NCBI GenBank assembly: GCA_016200545.1
Contig: JACQEO010000009.1
Location: 1-51,198, forward strand
DNA from: Deltaproteobacteria bacterium
Lineage (GTDB): Bacteria; Desulfobacterota; Binatia; UTPRO1
Direction of reading: 5' to 3'
Length of the DNA stretch: 51,198 nt
Below the pieces are notes generated by a model. The model made no database searches, had not been told where the DNA came from, and saw nothing but the letters and a program-made list of their open reading frames with translations. Below are positions 44,075-51,198 of the stretch, in pieces; the first letter of the stretch is position 1; every line of letters begins with the position of its first letter. Made by a program: the position numbers and the translations under genes.

Positions 44075-44658
44075 ACGATGCCCCGCGTAGCCCGGTTTCG
44101 CTGCCGGACGCCGCCGGCGACGCGGGCGTCCCGTGCGGCGCCGTAGTCTGGATCACCGGCCTCTCTGGCGCCGGCAAGACGACGCTCGCGATGGCGCTCG
44201 TGGCGCAGCTCCGTGACCGCGGTCGCGCCGCCGTGCTCCTCGACGGCGACGTCTTGCGCGAGGTCTTCGAGCACGATCTCGGCTACGCGCTCGACGACCG
44301 CCGCCGCTGCGGGCGCCGTTACGCGCGCCTCGGCGGCATGCTCGCGGCCCAGGGCCTTCACGTGGTGGTGGCGACGATCTCCATGTTCGAGGATCTACGT
44401 CGTTGGAACCGCGCGCAGCTGCCGCGCTACGTCGAGGTCTACGTGCGCGCGCCGGCGGCGGTGCGTCACCTGCGCGGCACGCGTGCGCGCCCAGGCGGCG
44501 AGGACGGCGGACGCCTCATCGTTGGCGAGGACGTGCCGTTCGAGGAGCCGGAGATGCCCGATCTGGTGCTCGACAACGACGGATCGGTCGCGCTCGACCA
44601 GGTGGCGGCTCGCCTCTGGGAGCACGTGCGGGGGAATCTTGCGCTCGATCGCGAGTGA
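44071..44658 (+). CDS. APS-kinase-like protein, candidate cytidine diphosphoramidate kinase (Cj1415-like)
   Basis: A 195-residue kinase with P-loop WITGLSGAGKTTLAM (residues 28-41) and LLDGDVLREVF, as in adenylylsulfate kinase. It departs from true CysC where APS kinases have ISP-x-R and DPKGLYKKAR: here it reads ATISMFEDLRRWNR and RARPGGEDGGRLIVGED, then VPFEEPEMPDLVLDND. The same departures are what I expect for Cj1415, which phosphorylates the 3'-hydroxyl of CDP-phosphoramidate. No cysD or cysN is adjacent, arguing against sulfate assimilation. It overlaps the upstream gene by 4 bases and the methyltransferase by 20. Confidence 0.85.
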   Translation: MNDAPRSPVSLPDAAGDAGVPCGAVVWITGLSGAGKTTLAMALVAQLRDRGRAAVLLDGDVLREVFEHDLGYALDDRRRCGRRYARLGGMLAAQGLHVVVATISMFEDLRRWNRAQLPRYVEVYVRAPAAVRHLRGTRARPGGEDGGRLIVGEDVPFEEPEMPDLVLDNDGSVALDQVAARLWEHVRGNLALDRE

Positions 44659-45397
44659 GTGGGACTATACCGCCGTCGCCCTCGCCTACCTCAAGCGGCC
44701 GCCCTACGCGCCGGCCGCGATCGACGCCGTTCTCGCCGCGACCGCGCCGGCCGCGGGCGCGCGCGCCTGCGACGTCGGCGCCGGAACCGGCAACCTCACG
44801 CGCCCGCTGCTCGCCGCCGGACTCGACGTCGTCGCGCTCGAGCCGAACGCCGCCATGCGCGCCCTCGGGCGGCGGTGCACGGCCGGGTGGCCGCGCCTAC
44901 GCTGGGTCGCGGCGTACGCAGAAGCGACGGCCCTGCGGTCGGCGGCGTTCGACCTGGTGACGTTCGGCTCGTCTTTCAATTGTGTCGAGCGTGAGCGTGC
45001 CGTCCACGAAGCGTCCCGCATTCTCGTGCCCGCGGGAACGCTCGTCTGTCTGTGGAACCACCGGCGCCTCGATGATCCGCTGCAAGCACGGATCGAGGCT
45101 CGGATCCGCGACCTCGTTCCCACCTATGCCCACGGCATACGCCGCGAGGACCAGGCGCCGATCCTCGAGCGCGGTGGTCTCTTCACGGTGCGCGAGCGCA
45201 TCGAGCGCGAGGTCGTGCACCGCGTGGCCGTCGTCGACTGCATCGACGCGTGGCGCTCGCACGTGACGCTCAAACGCCATGCCGGCGAGCGCTTCGCGCA
45301 GGTCGTCGACGCCATCAGCCGCCTGCTGCGCGATGGCGGACGACCGTACGTCGACGTGCCGTACATAACGCGGGCATGGGTGGCGCGACGGCGATAG
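44639..45397 (+). CDS. SAM-dependent methyltransferase, candidate phosphoramidate O-methyltransferase
   Basis: A class I methyltransferase of about 252 residues. SAM-binding motif I is ACDVGAGTGNLTRPLLAAG, followed by VVALEPNAAMRALG and FDLVTFGSSFNCVERERAV. The N-terminus SEWDYTAVALAYLKRPPYAP resembles that of the methyltransferases in Campylobacter O-methyl phosphoramidate loci. I place the start at the TTG at 44639 inside the kinase gene (20-base overlap); no ATG or GTG lies near the beginning of homology. The frame upstream of this is an antisense-like shadow. As the last gene of the operon it may put the O-methyl group on the phosphoramidate. Substrate is inference. Confidence 0.8.
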   Translation: MRSIASEWDYTAVALAYLKRPPYAPAAIDAVLAATAPAAGARACDVGAGTGNLTRPLLAAGLDVVALEPNAAMRALGRRCTAGWPRLRWVAAYAEATALRSAAFDLVTFGSSFNCVERERAVHEASRILVPAGTLVCLWNHRRLDDPLQARIEARIRDLVPTYAHGIRREDQAPILERGGLFTVRERIEREVVHRVAVVDCIDAWRSHVTLKRHAGERFAQVVDAISRLLRDGGRPYVDVPYITRAWVARRR

Positions 45398-45504
45398 TCG
45401 AGCGGACGGTGACGACCGGCGCGGCGGCGCCCCTTTCCGCGATCCGTCGATCTCGCGTATGTGAGCTGGGGGAACGAGCGCTCGACGTGCAACGGGGGCG
45501 GGGG

Positions 45505-47118
45505 ATGGAGGATGCACGACGGGAACGGAGCGGCACCGGGGCGCCGTCACGCGCGGCGGGCCTGGTCGCGGCCGGCATTCTGCTGAGCCGGGTCGCGGGA
45601 TTCGTTCGGCAGTACGTCTTCGCGCATTTTTTCGGCAACGGCGCCGCCGCCGACGCCTTCAACGCGGCGCTGAAGATTCCAAACCTCCTGCAGAATCTCT
45701 TTGGCGAGGGCGTGCTCTCGGCGTCGTTCATCCCGGTGTACGCCGCGCTCCTCGGGCGCGCCGACGAGGAGGAGGCGACGCGTGTCGCCGACGTCGTCGG
45801 CACGCTGCTCGCGATCGTGACCGCGGTCCTCGTCGTCCTCGGGGTTCTCGCGACGCCGCTGTTGATCGACGGCATCGCGCCCGGCTTCAGCGGCGAGAAG
45901 CGCGAGGCGACCATCCGGCTCGTCCGCATCCTCTTTCCAGGTGTCGGCCTCTTGGTGCTGTCGTCGTGGTGTCTCGGGATCTTGAACAGCCATCGGCGGT
46001 TTTTCCTCTCGTACGCAGCGCCCGTCGTATGGAGTGCGACGATGGTCGTCGCGATGCTGATGTTCGGCGACGGCGCCGCGTCCTATCGGCTCGCGGAGAT
46101 CGTGGCGATGGCGGCGACGCTCGGCGCATTCCTCCAGCTCGCCGTGCAGCTGCCGACGGTGCTGATCCTGCTCGGGCGCCTGCGCGTCTCGCTCGATCTC
46201 GCGTCGACGCACGTGCGCCAGGTGTTCCGTAGCTTCGGGCCGGTGGTGGTGGCGCGCGGTGTCGTGCAAATCAGCGCCTACGTCGATCAAGTGCTGGCGA
46301 GCTTGCTGCCGACGGGGGCGGTCGCCGGCCTCGCCTACGCGCAGTTGATCTACACCCTACCGGTGAGTCTCTTCGGGATGTCGGTCTCGGCCTCGGAGCT
46401 TCCGGAAATGGCGCGCGTGGCGGGCAGCGCCGACGAGGTGGCGCGGCAGCTGCGCGGGCGCTTGTCCGCGGGGCTGCGCCGCATCGCCTTCTTCGTCGTC
46501 CCCTCCGCGACGGCGCTCCTCGCGCTCGGTGACGTGATCGCTGCGCTTCTCTACCAGAGCGGCCAGTTCACTCATGCCGACGCGCTCTACGTCTGGGGCA
46601 TTCTCGCCGGCTCGTCGGTGGGACTCCTCGCCTCGACGATGGGACGCCTGTACGCGTCGACGTTCTACGCGCTGCGTGACACCCGCACGCCGCTCGCATG
46701 TGCCGCCACGCGCGTCGCGCTCACCACCGCGCTCGGCTGGCTGTGCGCCATCGTGCTGCCGCCGCGGCTCGGCATCGAGGCGCGCTGGGGCGTCGTCGGG
46801 CTCACGGCCTCGGCGGGCGTCGCCGGCTGGATCGAGCTCGCCCTCCTGCGCGCGCGACTGCGACACCGCATCGAGTCGACGCCGCTCGCCGCCGCGTTCG
46901 TCGCGCGCCTGTGGACGGCGGCGGGCGCCGGCGCGCTCGTCGCCTGGGGCGTGAAGCTCGCCCTCGGACCGGCGCACCCGCTCCTCGTCGGCCCGCTCGT
47001 CCTCCTTCCGTACGGGGCGACCTACATCGGGGCGGCGATCGTGCTCGGCGTCCCCGAGGCGCGGAGCACGATCGCCGCCGCGCTCCATCCCCTGCGGCGC
47101 GCGCTCAGTCCTTCATGA
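45505..47118 (+). CDS. murJ: MurJ-family lipid II flippase (MOP superfamily)
   Basis: A 537-residue protein with about 14 helices and the MurJ pattern at the N-terminus: RVAGFVRQYVFAHFFGNGAAADAFNAALKIPNLLQNLFGEGVLSASFIPVYA. Arg residues of the central cavity and FGMSVSASELPEMAR are also kept. MurJ flips lipid-linked peptidoglycan precursor across the inner membrane. The ATG at 45505 is preferred; an in-frame ATG at 45376 would overlap the methyltransferase stop and add a non-conserved stretch. It is 107 bases downstream of the phosphoramidate-like operon, so a dedicated flippase for another polymer cannot be excluded. Confidence 0.9.
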   Translation: MEDARRERSGTGAPSRAAGLVAAGILLSRVAGFVRQYVFAHFFGNGAAADAFNAALKIPNLLQNLFGEGVLSASFIPVYAALLGRADEEEATRVADVVGTLLAIVTAVLVVLGVLATPLLIDGIAPGFSGEKREATIRLVRILFPGVGLLVLSSWCLGILNSHRRFFLSYAAPVVWSATMVVAMLMFGDGAASYRLAEIVAMAATLGAFLQLAVQLPTVLILLGRLRVSLDLASTHVRQVFRSFGPVVVARGVVQISAYVDQVLASLLPTGAVAGLAYAQLIYTLPVSLFGMSVSASELPEMARVAGSADEVARQLRGRLSAGLRRIAFFVVPSATALLALGDVIAALLYQSGQFTHADALYVWGILAGSSVGLLASTMGRLYASTFYALRDTRTPLACAATRVALTTALGWLCAIVLPPRLGIEARWGVVGLTASAGVAGWIELALLRARLRHRIESTPLAAAFVARLWTAAGAGALVAWGVKLALGPAHPLLVGPLVLLPYGATYIGAAIVLGVPEARSTIAAALHPLRRALSPS

Positions 47119-47290
47119 TGACGCGGAAGTTGAGGAGCAATCGCGTGAGATCCTCCTGCAGCACGTCATCGGGCCGGCAGCGGCGCAGCAGGTGGTGTTG
47201 CAGGCTGTGCACCTCGGCGGCGCCGATCTGCGGCTGGTCCTTGAAGACCGACTGGTTGCAATGGACGCACGTCGCGCTGAACGTCACCAC
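47105..47290 (-). CDS. 61-residue CxxC protein, convergent with murJ
   Basis: A short frame from a GTG start: MVTFSATCVHCNQSVFKDQP, then VHSLQHHLLRRCRPDDVLQEDLTRLLLNFRVIMKD. CVHC near the start and an HH and C further on could bind a metal. Amino-acid composition (balanced charge, hydrophobic spacing of a C-terminal helix) looks protein-like rather than antisense noise. The stop lies within the end of murJ (14-base overlap). I do not recognise a family; the call rests on composition only. Confidence 0.5.
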   Translation of the reverse strand: MVTFSATCVHCNQSVFKDQPQIGAAEVHSLQHHLLRRCRPDDVLQEDLTRLLLNFRVIMKD

Positions 47291-47443
47291 CTGGAGACTA
47301 GCGATTTACGGCCGCGAAGGCGAGCACGTCAGACCGGCCCCGGGTCGGCCCGGCGGGTGGCCGATGCCGCTTGTGTTCGCGGGCCCCCTTTGGGAGCATC
47401 GCCGCCGGTTGAGACCTCTCTACCCGTCGAGGAGGCGCGTGCG

Positions 47444-49126
47444 ATGGCCGACGAGTTCGATCTCCTGATCCGCGGCGGCACCGTCGTCGACGGCACCGGC
47501 GCGCCGGCGCGCCGTGCCGACGTGGGCGTGCGCGGCGGCCGCATCGCGGCGGTCGGGTCGCTACACGGCGGCGCACCGCGCACCCTCGACGCCGACGGCC
47601 TCGCGGTCGCGCCGGGGTTCGTCGACATCCACACGCACTACGACGCGCAGGTGTTCTGGGACCGCATGCTCACGATCTCGCCGTGGCACGGCGTCACCTC
47701 GGTCGTCGTCGGGAACTGCGGGTTCGGCGTCGCGCCGACGCGGCCGGCGCATCGCGACGTGATTCTCCGCACGCTCGAGAACGTCGAGGGCATGGCGCTC
47801 GATGCGCTGCGTGCCGGCCTCGGCGAGGAGTGGCCATTCGAGACCTTTCCGGAGTTCCTCGACGTCATTGAGCGCCGCGGCACGGCGATCAACGTCGGCG
47901 CGCTCGTCGGCCACACGCCGGTGCGCCTCTACGTGATGGGCGAGGCGGCGACGGAGCGCGAGGCGACCGACGAGGAGGTGGCGGCGATGGCACGCATCGT
48001 CGCCGACGCGCTCGCGGCCGGCGCCCTCGGCTTCGCCACCTCGAAGTCGCCGACGCACGTCGGCTGGGCGGGGCGACCGGTACCGAGCCGCGCCGCGGCG
48101 GTCAGCGAGATCGCGACGCTCGCCGGCTGCCTCGCCGACGCCGGTCACGGCCTCATGCAGGCGACGATCGGGCGCGGCTTCTTCCTCGACGAGCTCGCGA
48201 CGATCCAGCGCCAGACGCGCCGTCCGGTCACGTGGACGGCGCTCCTCGCCGGCCTCTTCGGACCCGACGGCCACCGGCCGGTTCTCGAGCGGAGCGCGGC
48301 GCTGCAGCGCGACGGCGTCGCCGTCGTGCCTCAGGTGTCGTGCCGGCCGCTCAACTTCGAGTTCCAGTGGAAGGCGCCGTTCCCGTTCGAAAGCATGGCA
48401 CTCTTCCAATCGGTCTCCGCGGCGGACCACGGGGGGAAGAAGCGCATCTACGCCGATCCGGAGTTCCGGCGTGCGTTCCGCGAGCGCGGTACGCGCGGCG
48501 GCATCGCCGGACGCTGGGAGGACACGGTGATCGCCGACTGCGCCGTCGAACCGGCGCTCGCCGAGCGCAACGTCGCCGCGGTGGCGGCGGAGCGCGGCGT
48601 GCACCCGGTCGACCTCGTCCTCGACCTCGCGCTCGCGACCGACCTCGCGGCGCGCTTCCGCATGGCGTTGATGAACACCGACGAGGCTGCGGTTGCCGAG
48701 CTGTTGACGCACCCGACGACCGTCCTCGGGCTCTCCGACGCCGGCGCGCACGCGAGCCAGCTCTGCGACGCGCCCTTCGCGACGCATCTCCTCGCGCACT
48801 GGGTGCGGGCGAAGGGTGTCCTGACGCTCGAGCACGCCGTCCATCTGCTGACGGCGCGCGCCGCCGTGCTCTTCGGTCTCCACGACCGCGGACGCCTCGC
48901 ACCCGGCCTCGCCGCCGACGTCACCGTCTTCGATCCCGCAACCGTCGGCTGCTCGCCGCTGCGTCGCGTCCGCGATCTACCCGCCGGCGCCGACCGTCTG
49001 ATCGCCGACGCGACCGGTATCCGCGCCGTCGTCGTGAACGGCGTCGTGCTGCGCGAGGACGGCCGCGACACGCTCGACCCCGAAGGGCCGCTGCCCGGCC
49101 ACGTGCTGCGAGGAGGACGCTCATGA
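47444..49126 (+). CDS. Metal-dependent amidohydrolase (N-acyl-D-amino-acid deacylase-like)
   Basis: A 560-residue amidohydrolase with an N-terminal urease-like beta domain (LLIRGGTVVDGTGAPARRAD), the metal-binding HTH motif in APGFVDIHTHYDAQVFWD (H63, H65), a Cys in VVVGNCGFGVAP, and the late SDAGAHASQLCD stretch with a catalytic Asp. The C-terminal RGRLAPGLAADVTVFDP matches the D-aminoacylase family. Substrates in this family vary widely. GAGGAGG at 47429 fits the start. It is co-transcribed with the next gene (ATGA overlap). Confidence 0.9.
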   Translation: MADEFDLLIRGGTVVDGTGAPARRADVGVRGGRIAAVGSLHGGAPRTLDADGLAVAPGFVDIHTHYDAQVFWDRMLTISPWHGVTSVVVGNCGFGVAPTRPAHRDVILRTLENVEGMALDALRAGLGEEWPFETFPEFLDVIERRGTAINVGALVGHTPVRLYVMGEAATEREATDEEVAAMARIVADALAAGALGFATSKSPTHVGWAGRPVPSRAAAVSEIATLAGCLADAGHGLMQATIGRGFFLDELATIQRQTRRPVTWTALLAGLFGPDGHRPVLERSAALQRDGVAVVPQVSCRPLNFEFQWKAPFPFESMALFQSVSAADHGGKKRIYADPEFRRAFRERGTRGGIAGRWEDTVIADCAVEPALAERNVAAVAAERGVHPVDLVLDLALATDLAARFRMALMNTDEAAVAELLTHPTTVLGLSDAGAHASQLCDAPFATHLLAHWVRAKGVLTLEHAVHLLTARAAVLFGLHDRGRLAPGLAADVTVFDPATVGCSPLRRVRDLPAGADRLIADATGIRAVVVNGVVLREDGRDTLDPEGPLPGHVLRGGRS

Positions 49127-50250
49127 GGCTGCCGATCATCTCCGCCGACTCCCACGTCACCGAGCCGCCGAACACCTACGCCGACCACATCGACCGCGCC
49201 TGGCGCGACAAGGCCCCGCGCATGGAGCGCCACCCGACGATGGGCGACGTCTTCGTCGTCGACGGCATGAAGAACCCGGTGCCGATGGGGCTCGTCGCCG
49301 CCGCCGGCAAGCCCGCCGAGGAGATCCGCCTCACCGGCGCCCGCTTCGAGGAGCTGCACCGCGGCGGCTGGGATCCCGAGGCGCGTCTCGCCGATCAGGA
49401 GCGCGACGGCGTCGCCGCCGAGATCATCTATCCGACCGTCGGCATGGTGCTCTGCAACCATCGCGACTTCGACTACAAGCGCGCCTGCTTCGAGGCCTAC
49501 AACCGCTGGATCGCCGCCTATTGCGCGGCGCATCCCGATCGCCTCCTCGGCGTCGGCCAGACGGCGATGCGCACGCCGGAAGAGGGCATCGCCGACCTCG
49601 AGGCGATCAAGCGTCTCGGTCTCCGCGGCGTGATGATGCCGGGCAATCCGGCGGTCGAGGACTACGACTCGCCCCGCTACGACGACTTCTACCGCGCCGC
49701 GATCGAGATCGGCTTGCCGCTCTCCTTCCACATCCTCACCAGCCGCGCCGACAGCGTGCGTCCGCGCGGTCCGAAGATGAACGGCTTCCTCTCGATCATC
49801 CGCGGCTGCCAGGACATCATCGGGACGTTGATCCTCGGCGGGGTATTCGCGCGCCATCCGGATCTGCGCGTCGTCTGCGTCGAGGCGGACGCCGGGTGGG
49901 TGCCGCACTACATGTACCGGATGGATCACGCCTACGATCGGCACCGCAACTGGCTGCCCGCCGGCCAGGAGCTGCCGAAGCCGCCCTCCGCGTACTTCCG
50001 CGAGAACGTCTACACCACGTTCCAGGACGACTGGGTGGCGTTCAAGACCGCCGACCTCATGAACTGGAGGCGGCTCATGTGGGCGAATGACTTCCCACAC
50101 AGCGACTCGACGTGGCCGTGGTCGCAGGAGCTCCTCGCCCGCCATCAGGCAGACCTGCGCGACGAGCAAAGGGAACGCATCCTCTGCCGCAACGTCGCCG
50201 AGCTCTACCACATCGACCTGGCGACGTTGCCGGTTCGACAAGTGGCTTAA
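49123..50250 (+). CDS. Amidohydrolase-2 family protein (PF04909-like)
   Basis: A 375-residue TIM-barrel hydrolase. Metal-binding residues are in IISADSHVTEPP (DxH near the N-terminus), LPLSFHILTSR, and MWANDFPHSDSTWPWS near the C-terminus; GLRGVMMPGNPAVEDYDSPRY is another family stretch. Related enzymes decarboxylate or hydrolyse aromatic and cyclic compounds. It follows the other amidohydrolase with a 4-base overlap and its own AGGAGG at 49111, so the two probably act on one catabolic route. Substrate unknown. Confidence 0.9.
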   Translation: MRLPIISADSHVTEPPNTYADHIDRAWRDKAPRMERHPTMGDVFVVDGMKNPVPMGLVAAAGKPAEEIRLTGARFEELHRGGWDPEARLADQERDGVAAEIIYPTVGMVLCNHRDFDYKRACFEAYNRWIAAYCAAHPDRLLGVGQTAMRTPEEGIADLEAIKRLGLRGVMMPGNPAVEDYDSPRYDDFYRAAIEIGLPLSFHILTSRADSVRPRGPKMNGFLSIIRGCQDIIGTLILGGVFARHPDLRVVCVEADAGWVPHYMYRMDHAYDRHRNWLPAGQELPKPPSAYFRENVYTTFQDDWVAFKTADLMNWRRLMWANDFPHSDSTWPWSQELLARHQADLRDEQRERILCRNVAELYHIDLATLPVRQVA

Positions 50251-50607
50251 CCAGTCACGCCGTCGCCGCCCTCTAAGCACCGCGATCGCGGGTGTCCGGA
50301 AACGTCCCCTTTTCGGCCAACGTGGCCGCTTCCCGCGATTTTTCCGTGGACGCCTGCCGGTCATGTATGCGACTCTCGCGGTTACTACACGGCTGTGGTG
50401 TGCCGTCGGCAGTGCCGTGACACCCCGACCGCCGTGTGTCGCTCGGACGCTACAGGCCCAACTATGGCGCGGCGGTGCACGACGTGGCAGAGTTGCAGAA
50501 CTGGGTGCGCTGGTGGATGTCGTCCGACTTGGTGCGCCGCTTGCTTGCTAGAAGCCGGGCAGTCGCGCCAATCTCACGCACGCAACGAACGATAAGGAGC
50601 CGACGGT
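50251..50607 (+). other. Intergenic region of 357 bases without a gene
   Basis: No credible coding frame, RNA gene or repeat was recognised. The first part carries a terminator-like hairpin (entered separately). The last part has AAGGAG at 50594-50599, the ribosome site of the secreted Cys-rich protein gene. No consensus promoter stands out. Confidence 0.6.
50285..50343 (+). terminator. Terminator-like nested hairpin with T-tract after the amidohydrolase operon
   Basis: ATCGCGGG (50285-50292) pairs with CCCGCGAT (50332-50339) around an inner hairpin CGGCCA-ACG-TGGCCG (50314-50328), and TTTTT runs to 50343. It stands 35 bases after the stop at 50250. The long outer loop is unusual for a Rho-independent terminator, so the assignment is moderate. 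Confidence 0.5.
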
Positions 50608-51198
50608 ATGACGTACCATCGAATTTGGAGCACGAGCCCGGCAATCACGCTCGCGGCGGCGGGCCTGCTGGTGCTGGGCGCCACGGCGCCGGCATGGGCG
50701 ACCGTGCACGTGAAGAAGTCGCTCACCCCGACCGGCAAGAATCCCGCCGCGCAAGGGAAAGTCGGGCTGGTAGTCAAGCCTCATAGCAAAGGGAAGTTGA
50801 AGGTCGATGCGGACGGCGACGACGTGCTCGAAACCGAGATGCCGCCGGATACCGAGGACGCAGGTGACATTCAGTGCTGCGTCGCGGACAACGAAGAGGC
50901 CGAATGCGACGAGACCACGCCCGACGAGTGCACGGCTGAGGGGGGCGTGGATATGGGCGCCGGCTCGTGTCTGCCCAACCCCTGTCCCAGCACGTCCACC
51001 GACGAGATCGCCTGCTGTATCCCCGACGACGACGAGAACGGTGCCGAGTGCGAGACGGCGACAGCCGACGAGTGCGCCGCGGAGCAAGGGGTCAATCTCG
51101 GGGCGGTCGCCTGCGATCCGAATCCCTGCGCCCCCACGCCGCCGCCCACCCCGGAGATTGCCTGTTGCGTGCCGGATGACGAGGGCGTGGAGTGCGAA
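50608..51198 (+). CDS. Secreted Cys-rich repeat protein, partial (runs off the window)
   Basis: The frame starts at ATG 50608 after AAGGAG, with a signal peptide (PAITLAAAGLLVLGATAPAWA). After a basic stretch (HVKKSLTPTGKNPAAQGK) come tandem units: QCCVADNEEAECDETTPDEC ending SCLPNPC, then ACCIPDDDENGAECETATADE ending ACDPNPC, then ACCVPDDEGVECE at the edge. Each unit of about 40 residues has six Cys in the pattern CC-x7-9-C-x7-C-x10-12-C-x3-C. The acidic units may form disulfide-knotted, metal- or calcium-binding modules of an envelope protein. 197 codons are visible without a stop. Family not identified. Confidence 0.8.
   Translation, partial: MTYHRIWSTSPAITLAAAGLLVLGATAPAWATVHVKKSLTPTGKNPAAQGKVGLVVKPHSKGKLKVDADGDDVLETEMPPDTEDAGDIQCCVADNEEAECDETTPDECTAEGGVDMGAGSCLPNPCPSTSTDEIACCIPDDDENGAECETATADECAAEQGVNLGAVACDPNPCAPTPPPTPEIACCVPDDEGVECE

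Noticed and set aside
44071..44658. Assimilatory APS kinase (cysC)
   Set aside because: The ISP and GLYKKAR-type motifs of CysC are replaced, there is no sulfate adenylyltransferase beside it, and its operon partners fit phosphoramidate metabolism.
50251..50607. REP-associated or transposase remnant near the CCCCTTTTCGG stretch
   Set aside because: No transposase motif in any frame and no second copy in the window; the stretch is explained by a terminator-like hairpin.

Overview
This 51 kb window comes from a high-G+C (by eye well over 65%) Gram-negative chromosome. The gene content (complex I with NuoJ-N, RNase R, biosynthetic arginine decarboxylase, M16 peptidase pair, secreted proteins with Thr-Pro hinges and Cys-rich repeats) suggests an uncultured deltaproteobacterium-like or Binatota-like lineage. 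That placement is inference; no rRNA or tRNA gene, CRISPR array or phage module was seen.

Layout. 1-1341: the 3' end of an IS630-type transposase, which has cut off the end of a membrane-anchored SGNH hydrolase gene. 1528-7494: nuoJKLMN, the membrane arm of complex I, without nuoA-I beside it. 7612-12021: an accessory stretch with a large internally duplicated HNH endonuclease, a DUF4160/DUF2442 pair plus a PIN-like gene (DUF4160 is frameshifted), a broken acyltransferase and an SRPBCC protein preceded by 11-bp direct repeats. 12088-16873: rsmI and three secreted proteins, one a zincin with a Thr-Pro repeat hinge. 17060-23409: an ABC exporter with an ABC1 kinase, a GbsR/MarR-like regulator with two candidate operators, an NnrU-like membrane protein, a frameshifted AraC regulator and a small membrane protein. 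23406-35334: sulfotransferase, acyP, ligA, two M16 peptidases, a serine hydrolase, rnr and speA. 35396-38293: a polytopic membrane protein and an orphan sensor kinase.

The most interesting part is 38361-45397, six genes that all overlap by a few bases and so form one operon: a B12-binding-type radical SAM enzyme, a sulfotransferase-fold protein, a PEP-synthase-like kinase with its phosphohistidine domain at the C-terminus, a nucleotidyltransferase, an APS-kinase-like protein and a SAM methyltransferase. The last four resemble the Campylobacter jejuni enzymes that make the capsular O-methyl phosphoramidate group (glutamine kinase Cj1418, phosphoglutamine cytidylyltransferase Cj1416, cytidine diphosphoramidate kinase Cj1415, methyltransferase). 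I propose a phosphoramidate pathway of a new composition. No Cj1417-type amidohydrolase is present, and the sulfotransferase-fold protein is a plausible transferase for a 3'-phosphorylated CDP-phosphoramidate, which is a close analogue of PAPS.

45505-51198: a MurJ-family flippase, a 61-residue CxxC protein, two amidohydrolases in one operon ending at a terminator-like hairpin, and the start of a secreted Cys-rich repeat protein that runs off the window. Three accessory genes (9745, 10815, 22084) carry single-base frameshifts; whether these are real decay or assembly errors cannot be told from the sequence alone.
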